A stretch of DNA of 64,000 bases from Sebastes aleutianus (taxonomy: Eukaryota > Chordata > Actinopteri > Perciformes > Sebastidae). Every line of letters starts with the position of its first letter. Positions within the stretch are counted from its first letter, which is position 1. Shown here one piece after another: positions 45,604 to 57,467 of this stretch. The notes under the pieces were generated by a model. It made no database searches. It was not told the DNA's origin and worked only from the letters and a program-made list of their open reading frames with translations. The position numbers were made by a program, and so were the translations under genes. Location: positions 29,506,028 to 29,570,027 of the forward strand of contig CAKAKS010000068.1 of the NCBI GenBank assembly GCA_916700875.1, given 5' to 3'.

Positions 45604-48600
45604 CTATTCACTCAAGAAATCCTCATCTAGGTTGACATCTGTAGTGTCGATATCTTCCAGGTCAAAATTGTCCAGATCCAGATCATCCAGGCCCTACAGG
45701 TGTAAGTGGAAAACAGAAGGCGTTGCATTAAAGGAAACAAGAAGTTCAAGGCTGCATACGATTATTTATTTGATCCAACAATAACCTGGACCCTATTTTC
45801 CCATGTTTCTGTGTCTAATTGAGTAATGGGGACAACACTTTTTGAAATTGGTCCAGTATTGAGGGAGAACATGCAGCCACCAGCCGCTAAATGAGCTGTA
45901 ATGTAATCATTAGGGGCAACCTGGCGTCGTCAATGTACGTCCCCTAAAAGTGCTTGTTTTCTCCCCTGACAGGCTCATGGTACGTGTCCACAGGGGCGTT
46001 TTTTTATCGCGAGGGATCGCCTCGCTTCCCAGCATCGGACGCTTGATGGGCTGCCACTAGGCACCTGATTGGAAGAACGCTTACTCTCGTGGGCTGCTCC
46101 CAACTTTCAAACCGGAACAAACATGGCGGCTCGTTTGGAAACTTTCTTCTCTTATATTATGAAAATAGTTCACTGAAATGTGTTTTTGAAAACATTTTAT
46201 GTGAGAAATAAGCCATGCGGTTGCTAAATCTGTCTTTATTTTGGATTGACAAAGCTTAGTTTAAAAGTTTCTCTGGAGTTTCAAGAGTCGGCGAATCACG
46301 TCGGACCCCGTGATTTGCATAAAGTAGCCTAGACCTCAACTTTATGCAAATGAGGAGCGGGCGACACGACACCGTGGAAATTAGCTAAATATTGACAGCC
46401 ATGACATTGAAAATCTTTAGATAACACTAAGCTACGCTTTCTGTACTCCAACGCAACAAACTCTGACAACAACTGTGGCCCATGGCACTCGCCTCTCCAA
46501 CTCTCACTCACGTTTCCACTGTTGTCTTCCGGCAATAAGTCAAATGACACAATGACAAACAGAAAGCGTAAGGTAAGAAGAACTAGGGTTAACTAGGGTA
46601 ATGTTATCAGACACTTATAATAACAATCTGAACCTGTCAGTGGCAAAAACTAGTGCTTATAGTTGACATAAACTGAGGGTGCCAGGTTGCCCCAAATGAT
46701 TACATTACAGTCCGTTTAGCAGCTGCTGTCTGCAGCGTTCTCCCTCAATACTGGACCAATTTCAAAAAGTATTGCCCCATCAGTCACTTTGACACAGAAA
46801 AATGAGAAAATAGGTTGAAAAATACCAAAGTTATCCTTTAAAAACTGATATTTACCTCCTCATCTATATCTGCATCGAGGTCCTGTGCAGCTCCCTCAGG
46901 ACCTGCCTCCTCCTCCACACTCCTCTCTACTGGGGATAAAACCTCTGGCTCAACCTGTAGAAGCACAGCAGGCTCCAGGTTCTCCTCAGGCTTTACTGGG
47001 AGTGCTGTGGTTGGTTCCTCTTCTGGCTCTTGTGCTGAGACTGGCTTCAATGCTGGCATTGTATCCTGGAGTGGGTCTAGCAGTGGATCGAAGGCAAAAT
47101 CTGCAAAAGTTGGGATTTGCGCAGGTACATGCTGCACCGCACTGGCTGTGTTTTCAAAGGAGATGAGCTCCTCCACTGTTACAGGTAACGCTGCTGTTTC
47201 TGAAACCAGTTCCTCAGTAACATGAGTCTCCTCTGCTGCTGTATCTACGATGGTTGGTGCTTCCCAGGAGATGATATCTGTTTCCAGTTCTTCATAAACG
47301 GGTACAGATTCCATTACATCGGTCTCAACTATCAGATCACTGCTAACTAGGACGTCCTCTGTTGCTATGGTTTCTGTTGCCACTGTCTCACTCAGTGTTT
47401 CTCCCGTTGCCGTGATGGTTTCTGATGTTGTTGTCGTGATGGTTTTTGATGTCTCGATTAGATATGTTTCAGATATACAGGCAGCCGGCGCAGCATCAGC
47501 TGCTTCCTGAACATCTGTCTCAACTGATGATTTGACATTTTCCACGAGACTGAACTGCACCAGCTCTGGCTCTGCGTGGGCAAACTCTGTGGTGGACTCC
47601 ACGATGTCTTCCTCTACAGAGACTGAAGCCTCCTCTGGTGTAGTGATGGTGTCCTCCTCAGAAGACACAGATTCTGCTCGCTGTGGCTCTTCTGTTACGG
47701 TGACAGACAGAGGGGATGCTGCTTTTGGGATGGATTCTTCTTCTTCTGTTGCTGAAACAGGATCAATAACTTCTTGTTTTAGTAGAACAGGTTCCTCCAC
47801 GACTGCCGTTTCTGGAGGTGAAGCCTCCGTCACTGCTGCTGCTGCTGCTGCTGCTACCATGACGCTTTCACTGATGCTCTTCACCTCTCCCTGTATATAG
47901 AACAAGCAGAATTACTATTCTGTTTTAAAAGATAGGTTGACTTTTTTAAGTAAAAGTACCAATAAATTAATGTCAAAATGCTCCATTGCAGTTAAATGAG
48001 CAACATCTTGGTATGAAAATGATAGGGGTGGGGGAAACGAAATCAATACAGCATAGTATCGCGATATTTTGCGTCGCAATATTGTATCGACACATTCAAG
48101 TAGCGATCTTTAATCATATAAACTATTAACCTCTTAACAATCCGACGGTCCACCAGTCGCTATTCTGTCTTTCAGAGGTTGTAGCGGGCTCAGTCTTAAA
48201 GCTAGAGTGAAGATACTGTTATAATATGAAACAACAAAAACTAAGGAATTGTACCAACCATGTCACGTTAGCTTACGGGAAGAACGCTAAATAACGCTCC
48301 AAAGTTGCGCTAAATTTTGGTGAGTTAAAACTGGGTCCCTTGACCTCTGACCTCAATATATGTGAATGGAAACTCTGAGATGAACAGAGTGAAAACTGTA
48401 TCTTATTAGATAAAACAGATGTTGCAGAAATTGCACAATCTGCAGTTGAAAAAAGGTAATAAATCGCAATACGTCTTATTGCAATCATGGGGCCTCTGGT
48501 GATTCCCACCACTAACTAATGATGTAGAGGAGCAGGTTCTGGTCCTCACCTCTGGCCCAGTGATCTCTCCTTTAGACGCAAAACCTGCAGATTCCTCCAG

Positions 48601-51600
48601 AACATGACGGTCCTCATTTGGCTGAAGAAGAGAGAGAGAAACAGGCATAATGTAACCTCAAACATGATGCTAAAAGTATGAACAGTTAATTCAGATGATT
48701 CAATAATGATAAAACAGCAAAACACTTGAGAGAACAAATCCAAATTCAACAACTGACTAAAAACATTTTGTGCATCATTCAGGATAAAATAACTCCTAAA
48801 TATATTAAAGTTTTCAACTATAGTTCCTCTGACGTCCACTGACCATGATGAGTGGGTATTCTGCAGCAGGCCTGACCACGACATGAGTATCCTTCAGGTA
48901 CTCTTCAGCCAGCAGGGCTTGCTGGAGGCCAGGGAACAGGTTGCTGTACTGGGAGGGGTCAGCCAGAGCATCTGCTGCCTTCTTGTTCACCTTGGACAGA
49001 CTCTCCTTCCACAGCTTCACCACCCTGGAGGAAAGGAAGCATATACAGCTCATAATGTAATTAAACACACAGATATAGATATTCCCATTATCAAAAACTA
49101 TCAGGAGTTGCATCCATAGATTTTGATTTGGACTTTGTAAATTTGTTGTACTCTAGGAAACAAAAACAGGTATTATTTATTATAAATTACAGACAAACTG
49201 GTATATGCAAAGGTCATGTATGGATAGAAGATTAATGAATGCACACAGACACAGCCAGTACACTCAGGCATACGCTGTGCACTCGATAGAAACAACTTTA
49301 CCTTGACACCTGGCTGGGCAGATATGTTCTTGCCAGAAATGCAGCCTCTGGCAACCGATTTGTTTCGATGAGAAGCTCCAGACATTTGTCCAACCTGGTC
49401 AAATACAGAAAAGAGGTGATGTGCAAAAATACAATAAACTTATTTGGAAAAGTTGATTGAAATCTGGATTCAAACATAGTTCCTCTACTCACCTTCCCTG
49501 CAGGAAGTAGGTGAGGAAGGCCACGTTGGTCTTCCCATCCTTCTCTGCCCCCTCGGCCAGTTTGCCCACCATGTTGGCGTTGCCCGAGGCCGTGGCCAAC
49601 AGCAATAATCCCCCGTAATCCTGAGCCTGGTGCAGACACTCCTGAGCCAAGCTGAACTGGCACTTTGTAGTCGCGAGCTCTGCCAGCTGCTTCCATTTCT
49701 GCTCTGACTGGAGCACCCACATGCCAAAGAGACAGGAGAGAAAGAGGATTATCACAGGAGGACAAGCATGAACAACAAAACACTGTGAGGCAGCTACTCA
49801 GTACGGGAGGCCAGCGGTGTGTCTCACCCTGAAAGACTTCTATAGTAAAAATGACTAATTCTATTATCAATACATAACTAAAGGGAACAAAAGATGAATA
49901 GCTGAAGTTCGGTTTGTTCTGATTGTTTTTCTTTTTAGTAAGTTAGTGTGGTTTTTAAAATGTATACTTGGTTGTATGTAAGTGTATAGTTGTATTTGTA
50001 AATGTGTATGTATGTGTATTTATGGGTGCAAGTGTGTATGAATAAATGTAGAGTTTTTATTCTTTATGATGTACAATCATGTATAGATTTCTATTTTTTA
50101 TCAATTCTGCTTCTATTCAGTTAACTGTGAGCATGAATGCAAATAAACTCAAACTCATCCTGCATATTACTCAGCTACCAGCTTCAATTATTTTATTATA
50201 ATATAAACTAATGTAAAGATCCTCCGAAAGACTGTGTGCGGTTTGATAGACAGCAGATGTCACACATACTGTATCATTTATTGTTGCTAAAACAGTATAC
50301 TATGACGATTAGTATGTAGTACTGTATAGAGTTAGGATGTAGTATAGCTCTTGTTTTTGTGTGTATGTGAGATCTGACCTCTGCCTCTGAGGCCAGTTGA
50401 TGGGCTATCTTGAGCTCTCCCAGCTGCAGGGCCAGTTCAAACTTGTGTTCTGGGTCAGTGGAAACAGCCAGGGCCTGCTGTCTGAAGCCCTACACAACAC
50501 AAGAAAACACAAGAAACAGGTTTATTCCATATATTCTGCTCTGTCTGACAGTGACCAACAAAGTGGTAAAAGAGACTGCGTGAGAAGCAAATCCAATCCC
50601 ACCATAAATATATTTGAAAAGAAACACAAGAATTGTGCCCAGAGGTTTGACGCCATCTGGCTGCCTGATGTTCTGTAAATTATGCATTCCACAGACAAAT
50701 CCTCAATTTATAGTCAGTTCAAGCAGAAAGAAAAGCACAGAGCTGCACAAACGTACCTGTTTCTCCAAAAAGTTGGCCACCCTGGTCCTCTGCTCCTTGG
50801 GGATTGTGGGTAGGACCTTGTCGGCCGTGCTGAAGTCCCTCCTCATGACGGCGGTCTGGTACTCCAGCACCGACAGCAGCAGCGAGTAGCTGACGACGTG
50901 CAGCTCCTTGTCTCCGAGGTAGAGACGGTCGTCCTTGGGGATGTAGCCCAGCAGGTACATGGTCCTGCACGGGAGAAAGACCGCTTTTAAGGCACTTCTT
51001 TGAGATTCCATATTGTTTTATTATATATTCTTATAAGATTTCTGGATAGAAAGAGACATGAGACATAAGTGGATTCAAAGCCGTACAGTCGATTTTTCCA
51101 ACATGCCAGGGGCATGGCTGTAACGCTGATGATGGATCGTGTCTAGAAGGTAACCCTCAAATTTGAAAACTTGCAATAACCTGCAAAATCTCTTGCGAGA
51201 CTCGCTGCCTGATGACGTATCCTAACCTTAACCATTCAAGGTCAATGCTTAATGCTTTGTACATTTACATGTATATACATGCATTGTACCTGTCCAGGTG
51301 AGCAATGGTGATGATCTCTCCTCCGACATAGTAGTTCAGTCTGTTAAGAGAGCTGGTGTAGATGAAGCAGTCTCCCACCCAAACCCCCGTCTTCACCACC
51401 CCTGGGACCTCCCCCAGCACCTGGTCAGCAGGAAGACACAAGAAAGACACAAATAATCATTGCAAAAGATTGTTAGAATTTAAGAAGAAGTCATATTACG
51501 TATTTTAACTTATTTCTGTCTGTCCTTGTCTGAATGTGTTGCATTTTCTTTCTTTTGTAAAGCACTTTGAGCTACATCTCTTGTATGAAAAGTGCTCTAT

Positions 51601-51617
51601 AAATAAAGTTGTTATTA

Positions 51618-51650
<33 letters not shown>

Positions 51651-54600
51651 GTTACTGTAAATTACATCATGTGTATCTGGAGATTACGTTCCTGCACATT
51701 CGCTCAGGAAATACACTACTACTACTACTACATGTCTCTGACCTCGAAGGCGCCCTCTATCCCGTCCTCCGTTATCTCCTCCTTGGACTCCTGGGCCGCC
51801 GCCACTCTCTCTTGTAGGTAGCGCAGCACAAAGAACGACTCGTCTGTACCGATACACACCAGCTCCCCAGAGTCAGACCAGAAGATCTAAAGACAGGAAT
51901 ACAGACAGATATTATAAGAGGGTAACAGACAGAATAATGGAGATGTAACAGCAGTAACAGTATGACTCACATGTTTAGGCTGGATCTCGATGCGGCGGAT
52001 AAGTTCACCAGTTCTCCCAGTCGTAGAAGGCCAGGCCGCTGTTTGACCTCACGCCCAGTAAGAAGCCACCAAAGATACCTGTGGGACAGCAGGATACCAC
52101 ACATTAGATACATACTGTATCTACACACACACACAAAAACTTGACGAAATAGGAAATGAAACTCACCTTCAGCCCCAAACTCGGGTTTAAAAGCCTTCTT
52201 CTCTTTGAAGTTCTTAAATAGTTTGACCATACTGCTTCCCTCCCGTACGGCATACCTAAGAAAATAATGTACACACTTTATTATAATGAACCCGTGAAGT
52301 GAATTACTCTTATTGCATATATTTTACAGTTATAACTAGTTGAAGGAATAGTTTGGGAAAAATACTCAGATGAGTAGATCAATACCACGCTCATGTTTAC
52401 TATTAAGGTATATTATAGATACTTTCTCTCATTGTTGTTTATAATTTTAACTTTATTTATTCATAATTTAGAATTTCTCTTTACAGTTACTGTTTTATTC
52501 GTTATTGACAACCAATAAAAAAGACCTTTGAAAGAAAGAAAAATAACTTGCTAAGCTAAGCTAAGCTCGCTCTGGAACCTCTATCTAAGTCTCGACAAGA
52601 ATGCGAACAAGTGTATTTCCCCTAATGTCTAACTACTCCTTTAAGAACTCACTGTGAGGAGTCGTGAGCCCAGACGAACTCCTGAGCGGAGCCGAAGCTC
52701 TTGTTCCTCAGAGCCATGGCGGTGTAGATGATATACTCCCCATCTCCACACACCACGACAAATCTGCAAATACACAAAACACAAACATGTATGGACATAC
52801 AACATTACATTTTGAAACATCTACTAAGGATGATAGACACTATTCTCACCCTAAAAGAATCAGGTAGACACCACTGTTTTACCTTTGTCCTGGATATTAC
52901 ACTGTGGTTAGACACAAACATACAGTCCAGTCTAGACATTTTAATGTGTCGTTACTCCAAATCATATAAAAACTATAAACCTCTCTCAAAAGATCAAAGC
53001 AGGACATACATTTGACACTTTATTTTCATTTTCATTATCTGTAATAATAATCTGTAGATCATTTTCTCTATTAATCGATTAGTTGTTTGATCTATAAAAT
53101 GTCAGAAAATGGTGAAAAATGTCGATCAGCGTTTCCCAAAAGCCCAAGATGACGTCCTCAAATGTCTTGTTTTGTCAGTTTACTGTCATAGAGGAGTAAA
53201 TCTATAAACTTCAGCTTCCACTCACCTCCCGTTGGGGCTGTGCTGGATGGTCTGGGGGAAGATCTCACAGCTGCCCATGTCTTTGACCCCCAGCGGCAGC
53301 CTCTCTCCGTCCCTGATCTCAGCGTCTCCCATTGCCTTCAGGTTGGCCTGCTGCACCTCGGAGTGGCGAGCCCACATGACCTTCCCACTGGAGTCCATGG
53401 ACATGGCCGGCTCCTCCCGACCCAGCTGAGACACAGAGGAGGAGGAGGGGCACCATTTTATTATTACAGGTCAGCAAATACTCCCTCAGCTTACACAATG
53501 CAATCTGCTAGATAATATACTCCAACTGAGGGTGTATTATATGACTGCCCAAAGCTGCTGTTGAGGATAGAGAGGTCATGACCTCTATTTTCTCTGGGAA
53601 ATTGTTGGTTTTAATAACCTGAGAGGTTGCTTACAGTTCAAAAAACAAGAGCATGACCCTTGACCTTTATATTCTTTAAAATTGGTTATTTGTCATCAGT
53701 AATCTACGTGAGGAATTAGGGAAAACAGTATAGTGCTTAAAATGAAATATATGAAATATTGACAGCTTCTGGGAGATAGTGCTATATTATATAAAACAAC
53801 AGCACAGTATACCTTGATGATGATGCTGCCTTCATCGTAGCCCAAAGCCACACTGTTGGAGCCCGGCTGGCCGCATATACACCACACCCTCTCCATGCCG
53901 TAGTTGAGTGTGTTCTCTAGCCGGTAAGTGTTGGAGTGCCACACTCGAACGGTGCCTGAGGAAACGACAGAGAGGTCACATTGAACCAAGATGCTGCGGT
54001 GATTTTGGGCTACAGATCAGCTTTAAAAATGTGTCATTGAAATACACAACGTACCGTCCTCTGAGCCCGTGAGGATGATCGGCAGCTCCGGATGGAAACT
54101 GACGCAGGTCACGTTCTGGGCGTGACCCTCCAGGGTCTGAACACATGTTTTGTTCTGGTAGATAGAAACACACAGCACATAATGTCACTGACAATACTGT
54201 ACTAGGATTTTTATATCCATCCTGCTCATGTTAATATATACCATTCAATATTCACATTTAGAATGATATGCACATGCCATCTGCTACACTGGAGTGTATG
54301 CATGTTGATTTCACATATCAAATGCATTGCTTGACAACTTTTTTTTTTTTAGAAACTGGACATTTAGTTTTCAGAATACAAAAGGATGAACCTGATATGT
54401 AGCATTGTAGAAATGCATTCCTGTGGGGATGAGATTACCATGTGAGGTTTGCTGGAATGACTCAGCTATGGAATAATTTACTGAATATGGAAGAGAGCGG
54501 GCTGACAAGAAAGAGATTTGTTGAAACTGGACGGTTTGTATGTCTCAAAGAAGACAATTGGATTTGTTCAATATGCTGTCTGAATGATATAGACTGTTTC

Positions 54601-57467
54601 ATTGCATTCTGTTGCTACGGCAACAGCTTTGGTCCAAGTCTACTTCCTGTCAGCTACTGCATTAAAAAACATTGCAAAAGGAAATAAAAAGTGAATCATT
54701 TATAATGTTTATGTTGTCAAGTTTGAAAAGGTCTATTATCGGGTACCTGATAATCCCAGATCTTGACCATGCGGTCGTCGGCCCCTGATATGAGGTAGGG
54801 CTTGTCTCCTCCGCTGTAGTAGTCGATGCAGTTCACCCCCTTCTCGTGGCCCTCCAGGGTGAAGTTGGGAGTCCTGGAGCCGAGCTGCCACACCTGCAGC
54901 AGGCAGAAGAGAAACATGCAGTGAGCAACCAAGTACAGATTACAAGTAATAGAATGATTTAAGGATATTTTGTGGCTCATTGTAGGTATCAATAGTGTGG
55001 GTAAATGAGGCTTCGATCGAGAGGATTTAAAGCCTCTATCTCACAGAAGCGGTGTTGTTAGTGGTAGTGCTTCTCAAAACTGAAACTACATTTCCCATAA
55101 ACCCTGTTACATCTGACTGTAACTGTCACTATTACCTTCATTTAAACTGGAAGAACAGCACACACCTTCTTCTGTTGTGCCCTGAAGCAATCTTCGTTTG
55201 TGTACTCTTACAAGCATTTGCATGTACGTGTGTGTGTGTGTGTGAATATACCTTAATAGTTCTGTCCAGAGAGGCGCTGGCAAACTGGTTGTTGTCTTTG
55301 GGGTTGATGACAATCTGCATGACGTAGTGAGTGTGTCCCTCGAACACTTGACCACACGACCACTTCCTGTCCCAGTCCCACAGCTTGATCAACATGTCAT
55401 CTGTAAACATACACACAGAAAACAAAGTTTTAGAACCCCCTCATATACAAAGACATGTACAAAATGTTATTTTGTTCAATGTAGTTGTTTCCTACCACTG
55501 CTGGTGAGGATGTAGGGCTGTGTCGGGTGGACAACGATGCAGCGGATGTAGTCAGAGTGAGCCTCAAACATGTGAACTCGCTCCAGAGTGTTGTAGTTGA
55601 ACACACGGATCTGCATGTCATCCTGGGGAAAGACAGAGAGATTGACAAGTGCAAAAAACACTGCTTAATGCACTGTAGTACACTAATGGGTAGAAAACCA
55701 TTGGGTTACCAATTCAGCCCAAGACAATCAGTTATTTTGACAACTTTGACCCAGTGATTTGTAGAGTTTACGATAAAGAAATGCAACAATCTCACAAGTT
55801 CAGTTAAACTTGATTTCTTATCAGTTAACAAACTGAAAAGAAAGGCAACCTTTAATGAGCACATTTGAGTCCTGATACTTACAGCTCCAGCGATGACCCA
55901 GTGCTTCCTGGCTACAAACCTGGCCACTCTGACAGGCAGGTCACACAGCTCGAAGGTTTTCACCATCATCTACACACACAGGAGTCACACCACATCAACA
56001 TTATATACTCTCTTTCCATCGGATAATCATGGAAGAAGATATGAAGTGATTGTGTGTGTGAAGGAATGACTCTAAAAGAAGTGATTGAGTGATTAGAGGA
56101 ATGATGGTGACCTGTGTCTCGTGGTTCCAGACCACCACAGTGCCGCTGTAGAGGCTCGCCACCATCCAGGGCTCGGTGGGGTGCAGATCTGCACTCTTCA
56201 CCCGGTCTGACCGAGCGGTCAGCTTCCGCTTGATGTCCAACCGCAGAGGCTATAATATTAAATAAGAGAAAAAATAGAAAGAATGATGATTAAGCTAAAA
56301 CAAATATGAAATCCACACTCATTTCTGCCCACAACTGAAATCTCTAATTTTGTTTGGTGGAAGTGTCCTCTGGACTTACCTAAGTATGTGAAGAAATTTT
56401 CAAAATCGGTCACACCATTTGGCTGATAAGTGAGTTTTTCTTATCATACCATATCTAATATTTGGGCACATGATAGGACTACTGTTTTTGTAATAGACTC
56501 CATTATAATTTAGGAAAAAACAGTAGTCCCATGTGCCCAAATACTAGACATATTATGATAAGAAAATGTCTGTATCTCAGAAACTACAAGGAGCACAATC
56601 AAGTATTTGGTATCTATGAACTCATAACAAGTTGAATGTCAAAGATATGCACACATATGTAGTGTAAAAACTCATATGGAAAACATTTAATAAACACAAT
56701 GTTAGCCTGACTTTGACTATAAATAAAAGTGTGATTTTTCATGTGATCTAAACATTTCAAAGTTGTACTGTTAGATACTTTCCCAAAGTATGTATGTACC
56801 AAATATCAACAATTTTTTTTTACCAATCAGAACAAATGTTGTGGCATTTTTCCATATCATACTAAATATAGTCTTTGGGCACAAATGGGCTAATCAGGAA
56901 ACTGTAAAAACACTCAATAAGCAGCCTGTATTTTCACTATTATAGTCTACATTGTTTTGCATTTTAGACACTTTTAATTCAGTGACCTAGTGGACACATT
57001 TTTTAATGAAATGTTTATTCTATTTCAGGTTTTGCAGCCAGAAATGGAGGGGGTGTGTCTGTTGATACTTCCCACGAATTCCACATTTTCTCTGCATGCC
57101 TGCTCCAGAACCACTGAGTCCTTTCAAGTCTAATCATGCCAATGAGAGTTACAGCAGTAGCCTTTTCATTTGTCCACTTTTAATGACAAACATCCCATAA
57201 ACAAACCTAAAAACTTTATCATACAACAAAAGAAATGTAAAATGCCTTTCTGTGCTGCTATTAACTTTATTGATGATGAAATAATTGCAGTTTCTGGGTT
57301 ATTGCTGCATGTAGCTTCCTTCTTCTACTGTGTATTTGAATGGAGTTTTATGGATAGTGATTACACACACGGTGCCGCGTGTCACTCACATTAGACCTAC
57401 CGAACATCAACCAACAACTAAACAAAGTTATAGTAACGTATTTAGTTTGTGTTTTTCCTCCTACCAT
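45604..57467 (-). CDS. copb2: Coatomer subunit beta-prime (COPI coat)
   Basis: Beta-prime-COP of the COPI coat, which with alpha-COP forms the outer cage and binds dilysine cargo for Golgi-to-ER retrieval. Exons in order: 57465-57467, 56112-56249, 55883-55969, 55496-55622, 55252-55400, 54747-54893, 54055-54154, 53813-53955, 53226-53425, 52653-52763, 52167-52255, 51971-52078, 51743-51886, 51290-51420, 50757-50964, 50379-50489, 49493-49707, 49302-49394, 48844-49024, 48550-48621, 46856-47890, 45604-45693. Exon 1 codes only Met; exon 2 opens PLRLDIKRKLTARSDRVKS. WD40 propellers cover about residues 1-300 (SDYIRCIVVHP, GVNCIDYYSGGDKPYL) and 300-600. An alpha-solenoid follows (AQECLHQAQDYGGLLLLATA). 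The tail is DLEDIDTTDVNLDEDFLSE. Predicted length is 1,226 aa if the exon 12 frameshift is ignored (human about 906), owing to exon 21. Exon 12 contains one base too many. Confidence 0.97.
45784..46841. mobile_element. Long-TIR element with internal insertion, copb2 intron 21
   Basis: The left arm (about 45784-45905) carries TTTTTGAAATTGGTCCAGTA, then TTGAGGGAGAAC. The right arm (about 46690-46841) carries its reverse complement plus an outer TAAAGGATAACTTTGGTA that the left arm lacks. Between them, from about 45970, lies a second repeat (TACGTGTCCACAGGGGCG; GATGGGCTGCCACTAGGCAC) that looks like a nested GC-rich element. No transposase frame. The right end stops about 15 nt from the exon 21 donor. 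Confidence 0.65.
46856..47890 (-). CDS. copb2: copb2 exon 21: 345-residue acidic low-complexity insertion
   Basis: A 1,035-nt open exon, phase 0 at both ends, coding residues 853-1197 between PNEDRHVLEESAGFASKGEI (exon 20) and the conserved C-terminal tail (exon 22). It starts GEVKSISESVMVAAAAAAAV, with seven alanines from a GCT tract, and is dominated by Glu, Val, Thr, Ser, Pro and Ala. It has ETIxxT-like near-repeats around 997-1027 and a distinctive FADFAFDPLLDPLQ at about residues 1114-1127. Human COPB2 has only about 50 residues here. The acceptor has a weak pyrimidine tract (TTGTTCTATATACAG) and skipping would keep the frame (881 aa), so it may be a cassette exon. Function unknown. Confidence 0.75.
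48024..48520. mobile_element. MITE in copb2 intron 20
   Basis: Left end TAGGGGTGGGGGAAACG; right end reverse-complemented TTAGTGGTGGGAATCACC. Interior shows GTATCGCGATATTTTGCG and AAAGCTAGAGTGAAGATAC; the latter is shared with the hAT-like element at 60342-60967. No coding frame. hAT-type non-autonomous element likely. Confidence 0.6.
51525..51650 (+). mobile_element. LINE/SINE 3' tail with (ATT)n, copb2 intron 13
   Basis: TAAAGCACTTTGAGCTACAT, GTATGAAAAGTGCTCTATAA and ATAAAGTTGTTATTAT are the standard 3' end of a widespread teleost retroelement, followed by an (ATT)n tract at about 51617-51648. Antisense to copb2. Confidence 0.65.
51971..52078 (-). CDS. copb2: copb2 exon 12 with apparent +1 frameshift
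   Basis: The translation runs IFGGFLLGVRSNSGLAFYDWEN, as expected for the second propeller, then TGGT at 52010-52007 where one codon (Thr) is expected before GAACTTATCCGCCGC (ELIRR). One extra base brings a TGA stop two codons later. The exon is 108 nt; the phases of exons 11 and 13 require 107. Both splice sites look normal and all downstream exons are intact, so a sequencing or assembly error, or a segregating allele, is more likely than gene loss. Confidence 0.85.
52341..52644. mobile_element. AGCTTAGC-type MITE in copb2 intron 10
   Basis: Left end GAAGGAATAGTTTGGGAAAA; right end reverse-complemented AAAGGAGTAGTTAGACATTA. It contains GCTAAGCTAAGCTAAGCTCG. A TTAA at 52641-52644 borders the right end, 12 nt from the exon 10 boundary. 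Confidence 0.7.
53012..53206 (-). mobile_element. hAT-type MITE fragment in copb2 intron 9
   Basis: On the minus strand: TTTACTCCTCTATGACAGTA, ACATTTGAGGACGTCATCTT and GCTGATCGACATTTTTCACC, as in 25110-25451. Both termini are lost. The fragment begins about 20 nt from the exon 9 donor. Confidence 0.7.
56390..56930. repeat. Foldback (hairpin) repeat in copb2 intron 1
   Basis: Left arm 56440-56490 (CTTATCATACCATATCTAAT, then ATTTGGGCACATGATAGGAC) and right arm about 56511-56562 are inverted copies. They differ by a few substitutions and a 3-nt gap, with a loop of about 20 nt. A third partial copy (TCATACTAAATATAGTCTTT, then GGGCACAAATGGGCTAATC) lies at about 56858-56905. Non-coding. Confidence 0.65.

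Noticed and set aside
47532..47900. 122-codon plus-strand open frame
   Set aside because: Antisense shadow of copb2 exon 21.
49298..49870. 190-codon minus-strand open frame across copb2 exons 17-18
   Set aside because: Out-of-frame reading that runs through intron sequence; the true exons 49493-49707 and 49302-49394 are in other registers.
55083..55102. ZNF143-like ACTACATTTCCCATAA site in copb2 intron 5
   Set aside because: Isolated motif inside an intron with no promoter context; such strings also occur in dispersed repeats.
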